Shown in pieces: positions 1 to 8,712 of a DNA stretch of 64,000 nt. The DNA is from Nesterenkonia muleiensis. GTDB taxonomy: Bacteria; Actinomycetota; Actinomycetes; Actinomycetales; Micrococcaceae. Where the stretch lies: NCBI RefSeq assembly GCF_003600155.1, contig NZ_QWLD01000038.1, positions 1 to 64,000 of the forward strand, in the 5' to 3' direction. Made by a program: the position numbers and the translations under genes. The stretch's first letter is position 1. Each line of letters opens with the position of its first letter. Under the pieces are notes generated by a model that was not told where the DNA came from, ran no database searches, and was given only the letters and a program-made list of their open reading frames with translations.

Positions 1-273
1 GAGACCCCGGAACCTACTCAGGAACCCACCGAATCTCCGGACTCCACAGAGAGCCCCGACCCGACCACTGCTCCCACGGAGACGGAGCCCTCACCGGAGG
101 AGACGGAGGTTCCGCAGGACACTGAAGCTGCCACCGAAGAGGATGAGGCAGAGTCTGATTCCGATCTGGCGACCACTGGTGTTGACCGGGGCATGCTGGC
201 CCTTGGTGTGGTGGCCTTACTGGTCATCGGAATCGGTGCCGCCGGTATCGCCATCACCCGCCGCCGCTCCTGA
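1..273 (+). CDS. C-terminal end of a sortase-anchored surface protein (5' end outside window)
   Basis: Frame 1 is open from the window edge to TGA at 271-273, 90 residues. The first ~60 residues are a Pro/Thr/Glu/Ser-rich low-complexity stalk. They are followed by LATTG, a single hydrophobic segment of about 22 residues and a short tail RRRS: the layout of a sorting signal. LAXTG rather than LPXTG is the motif associated with class E sortases of high-GC Gram-positives. Inferred: the protein is secreted and linked to peptidoglycan by its C terminus. The N-terminal functional domain is not in the window, so its role is unknown. It converges on the ATP-grasp gene that ends at 296. Confidence 0.75.
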   Translation, partial: ETPEPTQEPTESPDSTESPDPTTAPTETEPSPEETEVPQDTEAATEEDEAESDSDLATTGVDRGMLALGVVALLVIGIGAAGIAITRRRS

Positions 274-295
274 TCCACATAGGACCAGAGAAGAA

Positions 296-1558
296 TCAGA
301 CCACTCCGCGGGCCTTGTAGTAGGCAGCCGCACGTGGGTCGGCCAGCAGCGGCCCATGCACCTGGAGCACATTCATGCCGGAGTTGATGTTGGCCTCCAG
401 GATCACCGGTCCGGACTCGGTGATCACAATGTCCCAGCCGATGTACTCCATGAACGCCAGACGGCGGGCGGCCTCCAACACCAGCTCTTTGGCCTCTTCC
501 CAGAACGGCACCTGGTGCCCCTGGATTCTGGCGCCGGAGTCGGGATGCTCGGCGAACCACTGAAGCTCGTCACCCTCAGGCAGCTGGGCGGCGGCGGACA
601 ATATTCCAGTCTCCAGCTCCACATTGGCCGACAGCCCGCCTTTGGTCCAGTTGTCGATATGCCCGGACCGTTCCGAGCCGATGCGCTGCGAGGCTCGGAT
701 GATGAAGGGGGAATGGTCGCCAGTGACATCCGGCATGGTCAGCAGCCGGATGGTATTGGTGGAGTGCGGGTTCAGCCCCGCCTGCTCGGGGTGCTGAACA
801 ATGGCGGCCTCGAACAGCACAGGGCGCGGGAAATCCCGCACCCAGTCGGCCATCTCTTCAATGCCGCTGGGCCTGCCGTCCATGCGGTAGCCATCCTCGG
901 TGACCTTCATGGAGCGCACACCATTGGCCTCTGCACCGTGCAGCGGTTTGACGAAGATGTGCCCGCGCTCCTCCAACGCCTCAGCCAGGAAATCCTCCAG
1001 CGGGATGCGGCGGCTCTGCGGGAAGGGGTGGACGTGGCCCCGGGTGTGCAGGCCCAGCAGGTCCACCACATCCGAGTCAAGCCCCAGGCTCTTGACCAGC
1101 AGGAAGAAGGAGAACTTATTGTTCAGCACCTCCTGCAGATGCGGACTGACCATACGTTTGGTGCGGAAATAGCGCTGGACGTCATTGATGTAGAGCGAGG
1201 GGTCGTTCCCCTCCTCCAACCCGTAGAGCGTGACTGATCGTGAGAGGAAGCCCTTGCGCCACCAGTCGGGTTTGCGGTTGGACCACTCGGTCTCCCAGCG
1301 AAACTCCTTGCGCAGGAAACGGCGGCCCGCACCGAACTGGCGCCGGCGGTAGCGGTAGGTCTTCGCCGCACGCGAGGGCACGCCTGCGGGATCTTTCAGG
1401 TTCTCCAGCGTGCGGGCTGCGGCACGCCTGGCGAAGCCGGGGGTGACGAAGCCCGCACTGTGCTTCCGGCTGGGTGAATCGCTGAGGTCGGGATCGTCGG
1501 GTTGCTCGGCGTCCTGGTACTCATCGGCGTCGTCGTGATTGCTGGGCGTTTCAGACAT
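296..1558 (-). CDS. Sugar-transfer-associated ATP-grasp enzyme (ATPgrasp_ST family)
   Basis: 420 residues. Residues 1-60 are acidic and probably disordered; the ATP-grasp fold occupies roughly 130-410. Visible nucleotide and metal residues are Lys204 (FVKPLHG), Arg271 (NTIRLL), Asp376 (GWDIVI), Glu388 and Asn390 (ILEANINSG), so the site looks intact. The family (PF14397-like) is predicted to act in cell-surface polysaccharide or glycoconjugate synthesis; its substrate is not known. The ATG lies 6 nt after TAGCAT (1565-1570), so the mRNA is probably leaderless. It is divergent from smc across 74 bp. It is the fourth ATP-grasp protein within 10 kb, the other three lying on the far side of smc. 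Confidence 0.8.
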   Translation of the reverse strand: MSETPSNHDDADEYQDAEQPDDPDLSDSPSRKHSAGFVTPGFARRAAARTLENLKDPAGVPSRAAKTYRYRRRQFGAGRRFLRKEFRWETEWSNRKPDWWRKGFLSRSVTLYGLEEGNDPSLYINDVQRYFRTKRMVSPHLQEVLNNKFSFFLLVKSLGLDSDVVDLLGLHTRGHVHPFPQSRRIPLEDFLAEALEERGHIFVKPLHGAEANGVRSMKVTEDGYRMDGRPSGIEEMADWVRDFPRPVLFEAAIVQHPEQAGLNPHSTNTIRLLTMPDVTGDHSPFIIRASQRIGSERSGHIDNWTKGGLSANVELETGILSAAAQLPEGDELQWFAEHPDSGARIQGHQVPFWEEAKELVLEAARRLAFMEYIGWDIVITESGPVILEANINSGMNVLQVHGPLLADPRAAAYYKARGVV

Positions 1559-1632
1559 GAGGCGATGCTACCGGTGATGGGGCAGAATGGTGGACATTGC
1601 CCGCTTGACCAGTGAACTGAGGTGGTGACCCC

Positions 1633-4600
1633 GTGCATCTGAAGACGCTGACCGTCCGCGGCTTCAAATCCTTTGCCGCGGCCACCACTTTCGAGTTCGA
1701 GCCCGGTGTCACCGCAGTGGTCGGCCCCAACGGATCGGGGAAGTCCAATGTGGTCGACGCCCTAGCCTGGGTGATGGGGGAGCAGGGGGCAAAATCCCTG
1801 CGTGGCGGGTCCATGGAGGATGTGATCTTCGCCGGAACCACCGAGCGGCAGCCGCTGGGCCGGGCCTCGGTGTCGCTGACCATCGACAATGCCGACGGCG
1901 CCCTGCCGATCGACTACACCGAGGTCACCATCTCCCGGACCATGTTCCGCTCCGGGGGCTCGGAGTACACCATCAACGGCACCACATGTCGGCTGCTGGA
2001 CATCCAGGAGCTGCTCTCTGACTCCGGCCTGGGCCGGGAGATGCATGTGATCGTGGGGCAGGGGCAGCTCGACCAAATCCTGCAGGCCACCCCTGAGCAG
2101 CGCCGAGGCTTCATCGAGGAAGCAGCAGGGGTGCTCAAGCACCGGCGCCGCCGGGAACGCTCGGTCCGCAAGCTGGAGTCCATGCAGACTAACCTGGAGC
2201 GGCTGGAGGACCTGATCGGTGAGATCTCCCGCCAGCTGGCGCCGCTGGGGCGCCAGGCGAAGGTGGCGCGGCAGGCTCAGCGGATCCAGCATGATGTCCG
2301 CGATGCCCTCTCCCGCCTGATCGCTGATGACCTCCTCAGCGCCGCCACCGCTCTGCACGCATCCTCCCAGGGGGAACAGGCCGACCACCACGCCGCCGCT
2401 GAGCTCAAGGACCGGCTGTCCCAGCAGGATGCCCGGATCGCGGAGCTGACGGCCCAGGCTGAGGCCCAGCGCGCCCGGGCAGACCAGCTGGCCGACGGGC
2501 ATCACCGTCTCTCCCACGTCCAGGAGCGGCTGCGCTCGGTGGCCTCCTTGGCGGAAGAGCGGGCGCGCAGCCTCCGCAGCGGCCCTGCCGCGGAGTTCTC
2601 CGCCGAAGGCGATCCGCAGCAGCTTCGCGCCCGGGCAGAACAGGTCAGCGCGGAGGCCGAGACCCAACAAGAGGCGGTGAAGACCGCGCAGGAGACTCTG
2701 CAGACGGTCAGTCAGGCCCGGGCTGAGGCAGAAGAGGCGCTGAAGGCCGAAGAGACCCGCATCACCGAACAGCTGCGCGCTGTGGCCGACCGGAAAGCCG
2801 GTGTGGCGACGCTCAACGGCAGGGTGGAGACCGCCCAGGGCCGCGCGGACGCAGCGCAGGCACGGCGGCGCCGCGCCGAGGGTCAGCGCGAAGCCGAGCA
2901 GATCACCCTGGAGGCATCGCAGGCTGAACTGACCGATCTGGAACAGCGCATCGGCAGCATGGAGACAGGGGACTCCGGGCTGGAGGAGGCCCACCGTTCA
3001 GCCCAGCAGGAGTATGAACAGCTCAAAGCTGCACATGACAGTCTCAGCGCAGAACAGCGGCGGCTGGAGATCACCGTCAGCGAATCCCGCGCACGAATCT
3101 CCGGGCTCGAAGCAGCGTTGGCGGCAGCCCAGGAGAATGTCAAGCTCAATGAGCCAGGTGCGGCCTTTCCGCTGGAACTCGTCCAGGCCGGCGGCGATGT
3201 GGCGAGTCACCTGGAGTCCGCACTTGAGGGCGTCGTCGTCGTCGATGACAAGACCTTCGGTCAGCGGCTGGTGGCACGGGGAGATGCCACAGCCGCCCTG
3301 GCTCTGGGGCAAGCAGTGATCCGTGCGGGCGAATGGGTAGAGACCGCGGGAGAGAACACCGTTCAGAAGCTGCAGAGCCAGATCCAGGAGCTCACCGAGA
3401 AGTCTGCCGAGGCAGACCGGCAGCTCGGGGGAATCATCGAGGACATTGAGCAGAGCCGGGCCGCCGTCTCATCCGCCGAGCTGATGGTCAATGACGCATC
3501 AGAGGCGCTGCAGGCCAGCACCTCGGCGATCAGAAGCGCAGAAGAGCAGCTGGGGCGGCTCAAGAAGGAGATCACTCGTTCTCAGGAGCGGATCACCGGT
3601 TTCGTCCGGGAGATGGAGGATGCTGAGACGGCTGCCCGGGATGCCGCCGAGCAGCTTTCCGAAGTGACCGCCAGGCTGGAGGCCGCTGAGAACGACGACC
3701 TGGTGGAGGAGCCCTCCACCGAGGAGCGTGACCGGCTTGCCGAAGCAGCCTCTGCCACACGGCGCGATGAAGTCGATGCTCGGCTGGCCTTACGGGCCGC
3801 TGAGGAGCAGCACAAGCAGCTCCTGGACCGGGCAGCCTCACTTCGACGCTCGGCGCAGACCGAGGAACACCGCCGTGAACAGGCGCAGCGCGCCGCCGCT
3901 GCACGCAGCCGGCGGGCAGATGCGGCCGAGGAGATCGGGTATCAAGCACAGACCGCCGTGGAAGGCATTAAGGACCAACTCGTCACCATCGATGCTGCTC
4001 AAGCAGCTGCTCGGGAGCAGCACGCGGTCTGGAGGTCCCAGGTCGCCGAGCTGACCGAGCGCCGGGCCGGCGAGTCCGACCAGCTCGAGGAGATCACCGC
4101 GCGTCTGCATCAAGCGGAACTGAGGAGAACTGAGCTCAGACTGGCGTTGGAGGCCGCGGAGTCACGGGCTGAAGAAGAACTCAGCCTGACCCCGGAATAC
4201 CTGATCGAGCACTATGGCCCGGACCAGCCGATCCCGGACCCTGAGGCCGATGAGGAGGACCAGCAGTCTGAGCGGCCCTACGTGAGGGCTGAGCAGGAAC
4301 AGCGCCTGGCGCGTGCCAGAAGAGACCTGAGAGCACTGGGCAAAGTGAATCCGCTGGCTCTGGAGGAACACGCTGCCCTGGAAGAGCGGCACGCCTATTT
4401 GCAGGGGCAGCTGACCGACCTGAAGACTTCGCGGCAGGATCTGCTGGACATCATCGCCGAGGTGGACGCCACCGTGCATCAGGTGTTCTCTGAGGCCTGG
4501 GAGGACACCAGGGTTCAGTTCGAACGGGTCTTCTCCCGGCTCTTCCCCGGCGGCGAGGGGCGGCTGGAGCTCACCAACCCCGAAGACATGCTCAACACCG

Positions 4601-4932
4601 GCATCGAAGTCCACGCCAGGCCCCCGGGCAAGCGGATCCGCAGGCTCTCGCTGCTCTCCGGGGGCGAGCGCTCGCTGACCGCGGTGGCCCTGCTGGTGGC
4701 GATCTTCAAGGCCAGGCCGAGTCCGTTCTACGTGATGGATGAGGTGGAGGCTGCGCTGGACGACACTAATCTGTCCCGGCTGTTGGTGATCTTCGAGGAA
4801 CTCCGGGAGAGCTCTCAGCTGATCGTCATCACCCACCAGAAGCGCACCATGGAGATCGCCGATGCTCTCTACGGTGTGTCCATGCGGCAGGATGGCTCGA
4901 CACGGGTGGTGTCCCAGCGGTTAAGGGACTGA
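1633..4932 (+). CDS. smc: Chromosome segregation ATPase SMC, with a shortened hinge
   Basis: 1099 residues from GTG. The N-terminal head has Walker A GPNGSGKS (31-38). The C-terminal head has the signature LSGGERS (about 1007) and Walker B with catalytic Glu in VMDEVEAALDD (about 1034). Two long Glu/Gln/Ala-rich coiled-coil arms lie between. SMC dimers entrap and compact DNA together with ScpA/ScpB, which are not in this window. Odd: actinobacterial SMCs are usually near 1190 residues. Here the hinge is only about 70 residues (506-573) and resembles the second half of the usual hinge (LEGVVVVDDKTFGQRLV onward); the first glycine-rich half is missing. The 3' end overlaps the convergent ATP-grasp gene by 12 bp. 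Confidence 0.95.
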   Translation: MHLKTLTVRGFKSFAAATTFEFEPGVTAVVGPNGSGKSNVVDALAWVMGEQGAKSLRGGSMEDVIFAGTTERQPLGRASVSLTIDNADGALPIDYTEVTISRTMFRSGGSEYTINGTTCRLLDIQELLSDSGLGREMHVIVGQGQLDQILQATPEQRRGFIEEAAGVLKHRRRRERSVRKLESMQTNLERLEDLIGEISRQLAPLGRQAKVARQAQRIQHDVRDALSRLIADDLLSAATALHASSQGEQADHHAAAELKDRLSQQDARIAELTAQAEAQRARADQLADGHHRLSHVQERLRSVASLAEERARSLRSGPAAEFSAEGDPQQLRARAEQVSAEAETQQEAVKTAQETLQTVSQARAEAEEALKAEETRITEQLRAVADRKAGVATLNGRVETAQGRADAAQARRRRAEGQREAEQITLEASQAELTDLEQRIGSMETGDSGLEEAHRSAQQEYEQLKAAHDSLSAEQRRLEITVSESRARISGLEAALAAAQENVKLNEPGAAFPLELVQAGGDVASHLESALEGVVVVDDKTFGQRLVARGDATAALALGQAVIRAGEWVETAGENTVQKLQSQIQELTEKSAEADRQLGGIIEDIEQSRAAVSSAELMVNDASEALQASTSAIRSAEEQLGRLKKEITRSQERITGFVREMEDAETAARDAAEQLSEVTARLEAAENDDLVEEPSTEERDRLAEAASATRRDEVDARLALRAAEEQHKQLLDRAASLRRSAQTEEHRREQAQRAAAARSRRADAAEEIGYQAQTAVEGIKDQLVTIDAAQAAAREQHAVWRSQVAELTERRAGESDQLEEITARLHQAELRRTELRLALEAAESRAEEELSLTPEYLIEHYGPDQPIPDPEADEEDQQSERPYVRAEQEQRLARARRDLRALGKVNPLALEEHAALEERHAYLQGQLTDLKTSRQDLLDIIAEVDATVHQVFSEAWEDTRVQFERVFSRLFPGGEGRLELTNPEDMLNTGIEVHARPPGKRIRRLSLLSGGERSLTAVALLVAIFKARPSPFYVMDEVEAALDDTNLSRLLVIFEELRESSQLIVITHQKRTMEIADALYGVSMRQDGSTRVVSQRLRD

Positions 4933-6750
4933 GAGTCCGGCGATCTCGGCGAGCATTCCTTCGACAGAGCCTGCCATAAGGGTGGGAAAGTCCCGCAGGT
5001 CAGGTTTGACTGAGACACCTTCGACGATGATCGACTGCTTAGCGGAGTCTCGTACCAGGAGATCTACGAACGCCCATGGGAGCGAGGGGATGCCATGCAC
5101 AGCATCGATAGCCGTTGAACTGATCCGGTGAGACAGTGTGGCGGAAACAGGCGTGCTACCTTCTTCGCCCAGGAGGGCAAGAGACTGTGTCCGGGATGCG
5201 CAGACTCTGAAACGACGGCCGGTCTGCGCACGCTGAGCGGTGAGGTTTTTGCCTTCTTCTCCCGGATATTCGATGCTGTCCGGGTCGAAGGGCCTCCGGG
5301 CGTACCACCCCGCCTGACGAGAGATGAGGAACAGATCGGTCTCTGCCCGTGCGTGGTAGGCCTTAATCTCCTCTAAGCTTTGAACTTTGACAGAGCGCGG
5401 AACAGTGAGGCCGGCATCGCGCAGAATCTGCTGTGCAATGTGGTGTCGGCGCAGGAGTGAACTCGCACTTGCATAGAAACGCTCATCCATCATCCCGTTG
5501 AACCATTTATCTGGCTCACCCTCCTTGTTGGCCACAATGAGACGGGTGGCCTTGTACTCGGTGGTCCAGCCCTGCGCCTGCAGATGCCGAACAAGAGCGT
5601 GGGTCCGAATGGTCAAAGCAGAAGCTTCATTGTCGGGTCCTCCCGGGAGGACCTTCTGCACCATGTTGGTCGGTGAGGCAACAGGGTGGAGCTCTGCCTG
5701 CTTCGCATCGTCAGCAGAGGCACGCTCAAGGAGCCGCTTCCATGCGGGACCACCCACATCCTTGGGCGTGCCGTAGACGGGATACGTGGAGTTGCTGATG
5801 GCCGCGTTGGTGTTCAGCTCGAGGAGGTACGGTTTCCCGGTTGCCTTCTCAACCAGAATGTCGGCCCCACCCCAGTCCATGGTGGGGATCGCCCGGATAG
5901 CGTCCCGCGCCACGGTCAGAACTGCCGGGTCAAGCAAGTCCAGGCACTCGCTGGCCTCTCCGCCGCTACTGATACCGCCGACGTTGCGAACTGTCATGCG
6001 TTTCCCTTCGGGCAGCACTGATCCGAGGGTAAGCCCCTGCCTGCCCAAGTGCTTCTCCGTGGCCTGATCGACAGGGATCATCAGCATGCAGTTGTTGGGG
6101 TTCCTTCTCCTGAGCTCATTCTTAGCCTCGATGAGTTCCAGGACTGTCGACTGTCCGTCGCCTGCTACATGGGGCAGGAGTCGTCGGATTGCTCCGAAGC
6201 ACTTGTCCGGGGTCGCGACGAGTCGAAACTCGATGCCTTCGATATACTCTTCGACAAGCACGCCACGGCCATCCCTATTAGCATGATGGAAGGCTTGGGT
6301 GATCTCCTCGGCCGTATGGGCGTTGACGGTGACGCCTTTGCCCTGCCCGCCGTATCGGGGCTTGACCACCACGGAGGCTCCGAACTGTTTCTGGAGGCGC
6401 ACCGCGTCTTCGGCAGACGCGACGAGCAGGCCTCGCGGGGTGGGCACGCCGGCGTCTTGGAGCAGCTGTTTCGTCAGGTACTTGTCCTTGACGATCAGTC
6501 CGCCGGTGACGGTGTCCGTGCACATGTGGCCACGGATGAGCACCTGCTGACCGTCCTTCTCAGCGATGGCGCTGTAGGTGCCGTACCAGCGGACAGTGGC
6601 GCCGTCTCGCTCAGCAGCGCGGGAGGTGACCAGAGTGCCGATATTCCGTCCCTGTTCGATCTGTTGGGCAACGACTGACTGTGAATCGTCGTCGTCGTAG
6701 AGATTCGGCTCATCGGTGACGATATCCGGAAAATGATCTGAGAAGCTCAT
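4921..6750 (-). CDS. Tandem ATP-grasp protein, cyanophycin-synthetase/GshF-like (active + degenerate modules)
   Basis: 609 residues from ATG 6750, preceded by GGCGGA at 5 nt; an in-frame GTG at 6780 lacks a ribosome site. The first ATP-grasp module (about 85-345) has Lys130 (VVVKPRYGGQGKG), Glu167/Glu168 (LVEEYI), Arg176, the GDGQST loop, Asp297 and Glu311/Asn313 (LLELNTN). It resembles the amino-acid ligase modules of cyanophycin synthetase and bifunctional glutathione synthase. Residues about 420-600 look like a second, decayed copy: the Lys position is lost (DLFLISRQAGW) and the final metal Asn is replaced (VEGVSVKPD). Last gene of a three-gene run, 18 bp after the previous stop if translation began at GTG 6780. 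Likely forms an amide bond on an unknown substrate; a polymer or peptide product is inference only. Confidence 0.72.
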   Translation of the reverse strand: MSFSDHFPDIVTDEPNLYDDDDSQSVVAQQIEQGRNIGTLVTSRAAERDGATVRWYGTYSAIAEKDGQQVLIRGHMCTDTVTGGLIVKDKYLTKQLLQDAGVPTPRGLLVASAEDAVRLQKQFGASVVVKPRYGGQGKGVTVNAHTAEEITQAFHHANRDGRGVLVEEYIEGIEFRLVATPDKCFGAIRRLLPHVAGDGQSTVLELIEAKNELRRRNPNNCMLMIPVDQATEKHLGRQGLTLGSVLPEGKRMTVRNVGGISSGGEASECLDLLDPAVLTVARDAIRAIPTMDWGGADILVEKATGKPYLLELNTNAAISNSTYPVYGTPKDVGGPAWKRLLERASADDAKQAELHPVASPTNMVQKVLPGGPDNEASALTIRTHALVRHLQAQGWTTEYKATRLIVANKEGEPDKWFNGMMDERFYASASSLLRRHHIAQQILRDAGLTVPRSVKVQSLEEIKAYHARAETDLFLISRQAGWYARRPFDPDSIEYPGEEGKNLTAQRAQTGRRFRVCASRTQSLALLGEEGSTPVSATLSHRISSTAIDAVHGIPSLPWAFVDLLVRDSAKQSIIVEGVSVKPDLRDFPTLMAGSVEGMLAEIAGLSVP

Positions 6751-6798
6751 AATAATCCGCCATTTGTTATTGTCGGGCACACAGGATGTGTGGGCTGC

Positions 6799-8712
6799 TC
6801 AAAATAGCTGAGAAACCTGGCGCTTGACTCTGCGCAGGAGGCCACGGAGGGTCGGCGTCTTCATCACCTGGAACTGCTCCATCAGAGGGTCTTCGACCGG
6901 CGTCATCACCACCGAGGTGATGACCGCCTTAGTGGTCCCCGTCGTGGCCAAGTAGCCGAGCGCGGAGACAGCGTCAGCCGGACCTGAGACTACTGCTTCG
7001 ACGCGCTTCCGGCTCGCGTTCTTCACATATCCGGTGAGGCCGAAGCGCCGGGCTCGCTTGCCGAACCATTTACGGTAGCCGACGCCGGTCACACGCCCCC
7101 GGATGTCGAATCGGAGTGTGAGTCTCTTACTCTGATGCTCCGGAAGCGTGATCTCCGAGGCAGCCGCAGTGGCCTCGAAGAATTTCTTGGCGACAGGCGC
7201 GGGGGTTCCCCACATGGGATACTGAGCGCTGCCGATGGCGGCGTGGGCGTTGAGTTCGATCACCGTGCATCTCTGTTCCCATACCGGCTTGCGGTGATCC
7301 TCGATCAGCATATCCAGGCCGCAGAAACCCAGCCCGGGCACGGCCTGAACAGCCTTGACTGCTAGCTCCTTGATGGAGGGGTGCATCTCATCGGCGATCT
7401 CAAAACTGTCGCCACCCTGCGAGAGATTCGCGGAGTTGGCCAGCAGAACGGTCTGGCCCGCCTCGGGTATGGAGGAGAACGTCAAGCCTGCTAGCTTGAG
7501 TTGATACTGCAGTGATTCGCTGAGTGTGATCGGGCGGGAGCTGAGATGTGGGTTCTCCTGGCGGGCACGGTTCTTGTACTCGATGAGGTCGGCCACTGTG
7601 TGCATTCCGTCGCCCGTGACAGAGGCTGCGGATCTGACCACAGAGGCGACGACCTCATCCCCGATGACGACGATGCGGTAGTCCTCGCCGGGAACATGTT
7701 CCTCGATGACGAAGTCATCATCGCCCAGCTGGCTCTGCTGGTAGAGAGTGAGCGCGTCTTCCAGCTCCTCCCGGTTCTGAATGTTCGCCACCACGCCAAT
7801 ACCGCGCAGGCCTGCGACCGGTTTGCAGACCACGGGGTAGCCGATGCGGTCCGCGTACTGCACGGCGAGGTCACGGTCTGCTGTGGAGAAGACACGGCCG
7901 TGGGGCACCGGCACATCAATGCGCTTGAGCAGGCGGCGCGTCGCCTCTTTGTAGCTGCAGATTGACAGCGCCACACCGCTGGCAAGGGGTGAACGGCCCC
8001 ATTTGAAACCAAGCTGCTTCTGACTGTTGAGATCAGTGACGACGAACGCGCCGTTGGGATAACGAGTGCTGGCCATGCCGTAACGCAGGGCCTCACGCTC
8101 CAGCAGGTGCCCCTTTGTGCCGTCCTTAGGCAGCGGTTCGATAAAAGGGGCGTCCTCGAAGACGTTGGCAGGTTCCCCTTGAAAGTGAGGGGCCGTTGGT
8201 TCGGGGGCGACGAAGTAACGGTTCACCTGCGGAAGCTTCGTCTCAAGCATCCTGCCCAGATCGTCCCTGGACGGTGCGTCATGGGCGCTGAACATCACGA
8301 ATGCTTCTTTGACGGCATCCCTGATGCGTTCGAAGGCTTCTCTGCCGGGGCTCTCCTGCAGCTCCGCGATCTCAGATGCTTCGGAGAGGGTCATCGCATC
8401 GATGAAAGCTTGTGCCTGACCGGCGTCGCCCAAGGGAACATCCTTGAACAGTAGGCCTTTAAGGAGCTTTTCACCGACTTCCCAGGCGGCAGCGGGCATA
8501 AGAAGATCCTCGCCACCGTCGATGAGTTCAGCCTGGCCGACGGTCGAGATCTCCTGGTCGGCGCGATGTCCCACGACTTGCGCATAGATCCTGCTAGGCC
8601 GTGCCATCTCTTCATCGCGTCGGAGTCGGATGAGGCGTACGAGGAAGATCGGGCCTGTCTGACCGGTGTCCTCGGTACGGAGGACGTTTCCGCGGGGTGT
8701 GACTTCAGGCAA
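6799..8712 (-). CDS. ATP-grasp ligase fused to a C-terminal acylphosphatase domain
   Basis: 637 residues from TTG 8712, with GAAGGG 8 nt upstream; ATG 8607 is an alternative start. Residues 1-240 match no family I recognise. The ATP-grasp module (about 250-512) has Lys297 (VVCKPVAGLRGIG), Glu337/Glu338, Arg346, TGDG (366-369), Asp467 and Glu486/Asn488 (VIELNAH), so it looks catalytic. Residues 531-605 form an acylphosphatase domain with both catalytic residues, Arg547 in GRVTGVGYRKW and Asn565 in GYVKNAS. ATP-grasp ligases work through acyl-phosphates and acylphosphatases hydrolyse them, so the fusion may edit or release an intermediate (inference). The start overlaps the preceding stop by 8 bp, indicating translational coupling. 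Confidence 0.78.
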   Translation of the reverse strand: MPEVTPRGNVLRTEDTGQTGPIFLVRLIRLRRDEEMARPSRIYAQVVGHRADQEISTVGQAELIDGGEDLLMPAAAWEVGEKLLKGLLFKDVPLGDAGQAQAFIDAMTLSEASEIAELQESPGREAFERIRDAVKEAFVMFSAHDAPSRDDLGRMLETKLPQVNRYFVAPEPTAPHFQGEPANVFEDAPFIEPLPKDGTKGHLLEREALRYGMASTRYPNGAFVVTDLNSQKQLGFKWGRSPLASGVALSICSYKEATRRLLKRIDVPVPHGRVFSTADRDLAVQYADRIGYPVVCKPVAGLRGIGVVANIQNREELEDALTLYQQSQLGDDDFVIEEHVPGEDYRIVVIGDEVVASVVRSAASVTGDGMHTVADLIEYKNRARQENPHLSSRPITLSESLQYQLKLAGLTFSSIPEAGQTVLLANSANLSQGGDSFEIADEMHPSIKELAVKAVQAVPGLGFCGLDMLIEDHRKPVWEQRCTVIELNAHAAIGSAQYPMWGTPAPVAKKFFEATAAASEITLPEHQSKRLTLRFDIRGRVTGVGYRKWFGKRARRFGLTGYVKNASRKRVEAVVSGPADAVSALGYLATTGTTKAVITSVVMTPVEDPLMEQFQVMKTPTLRGLLRRVKRQVSQLF

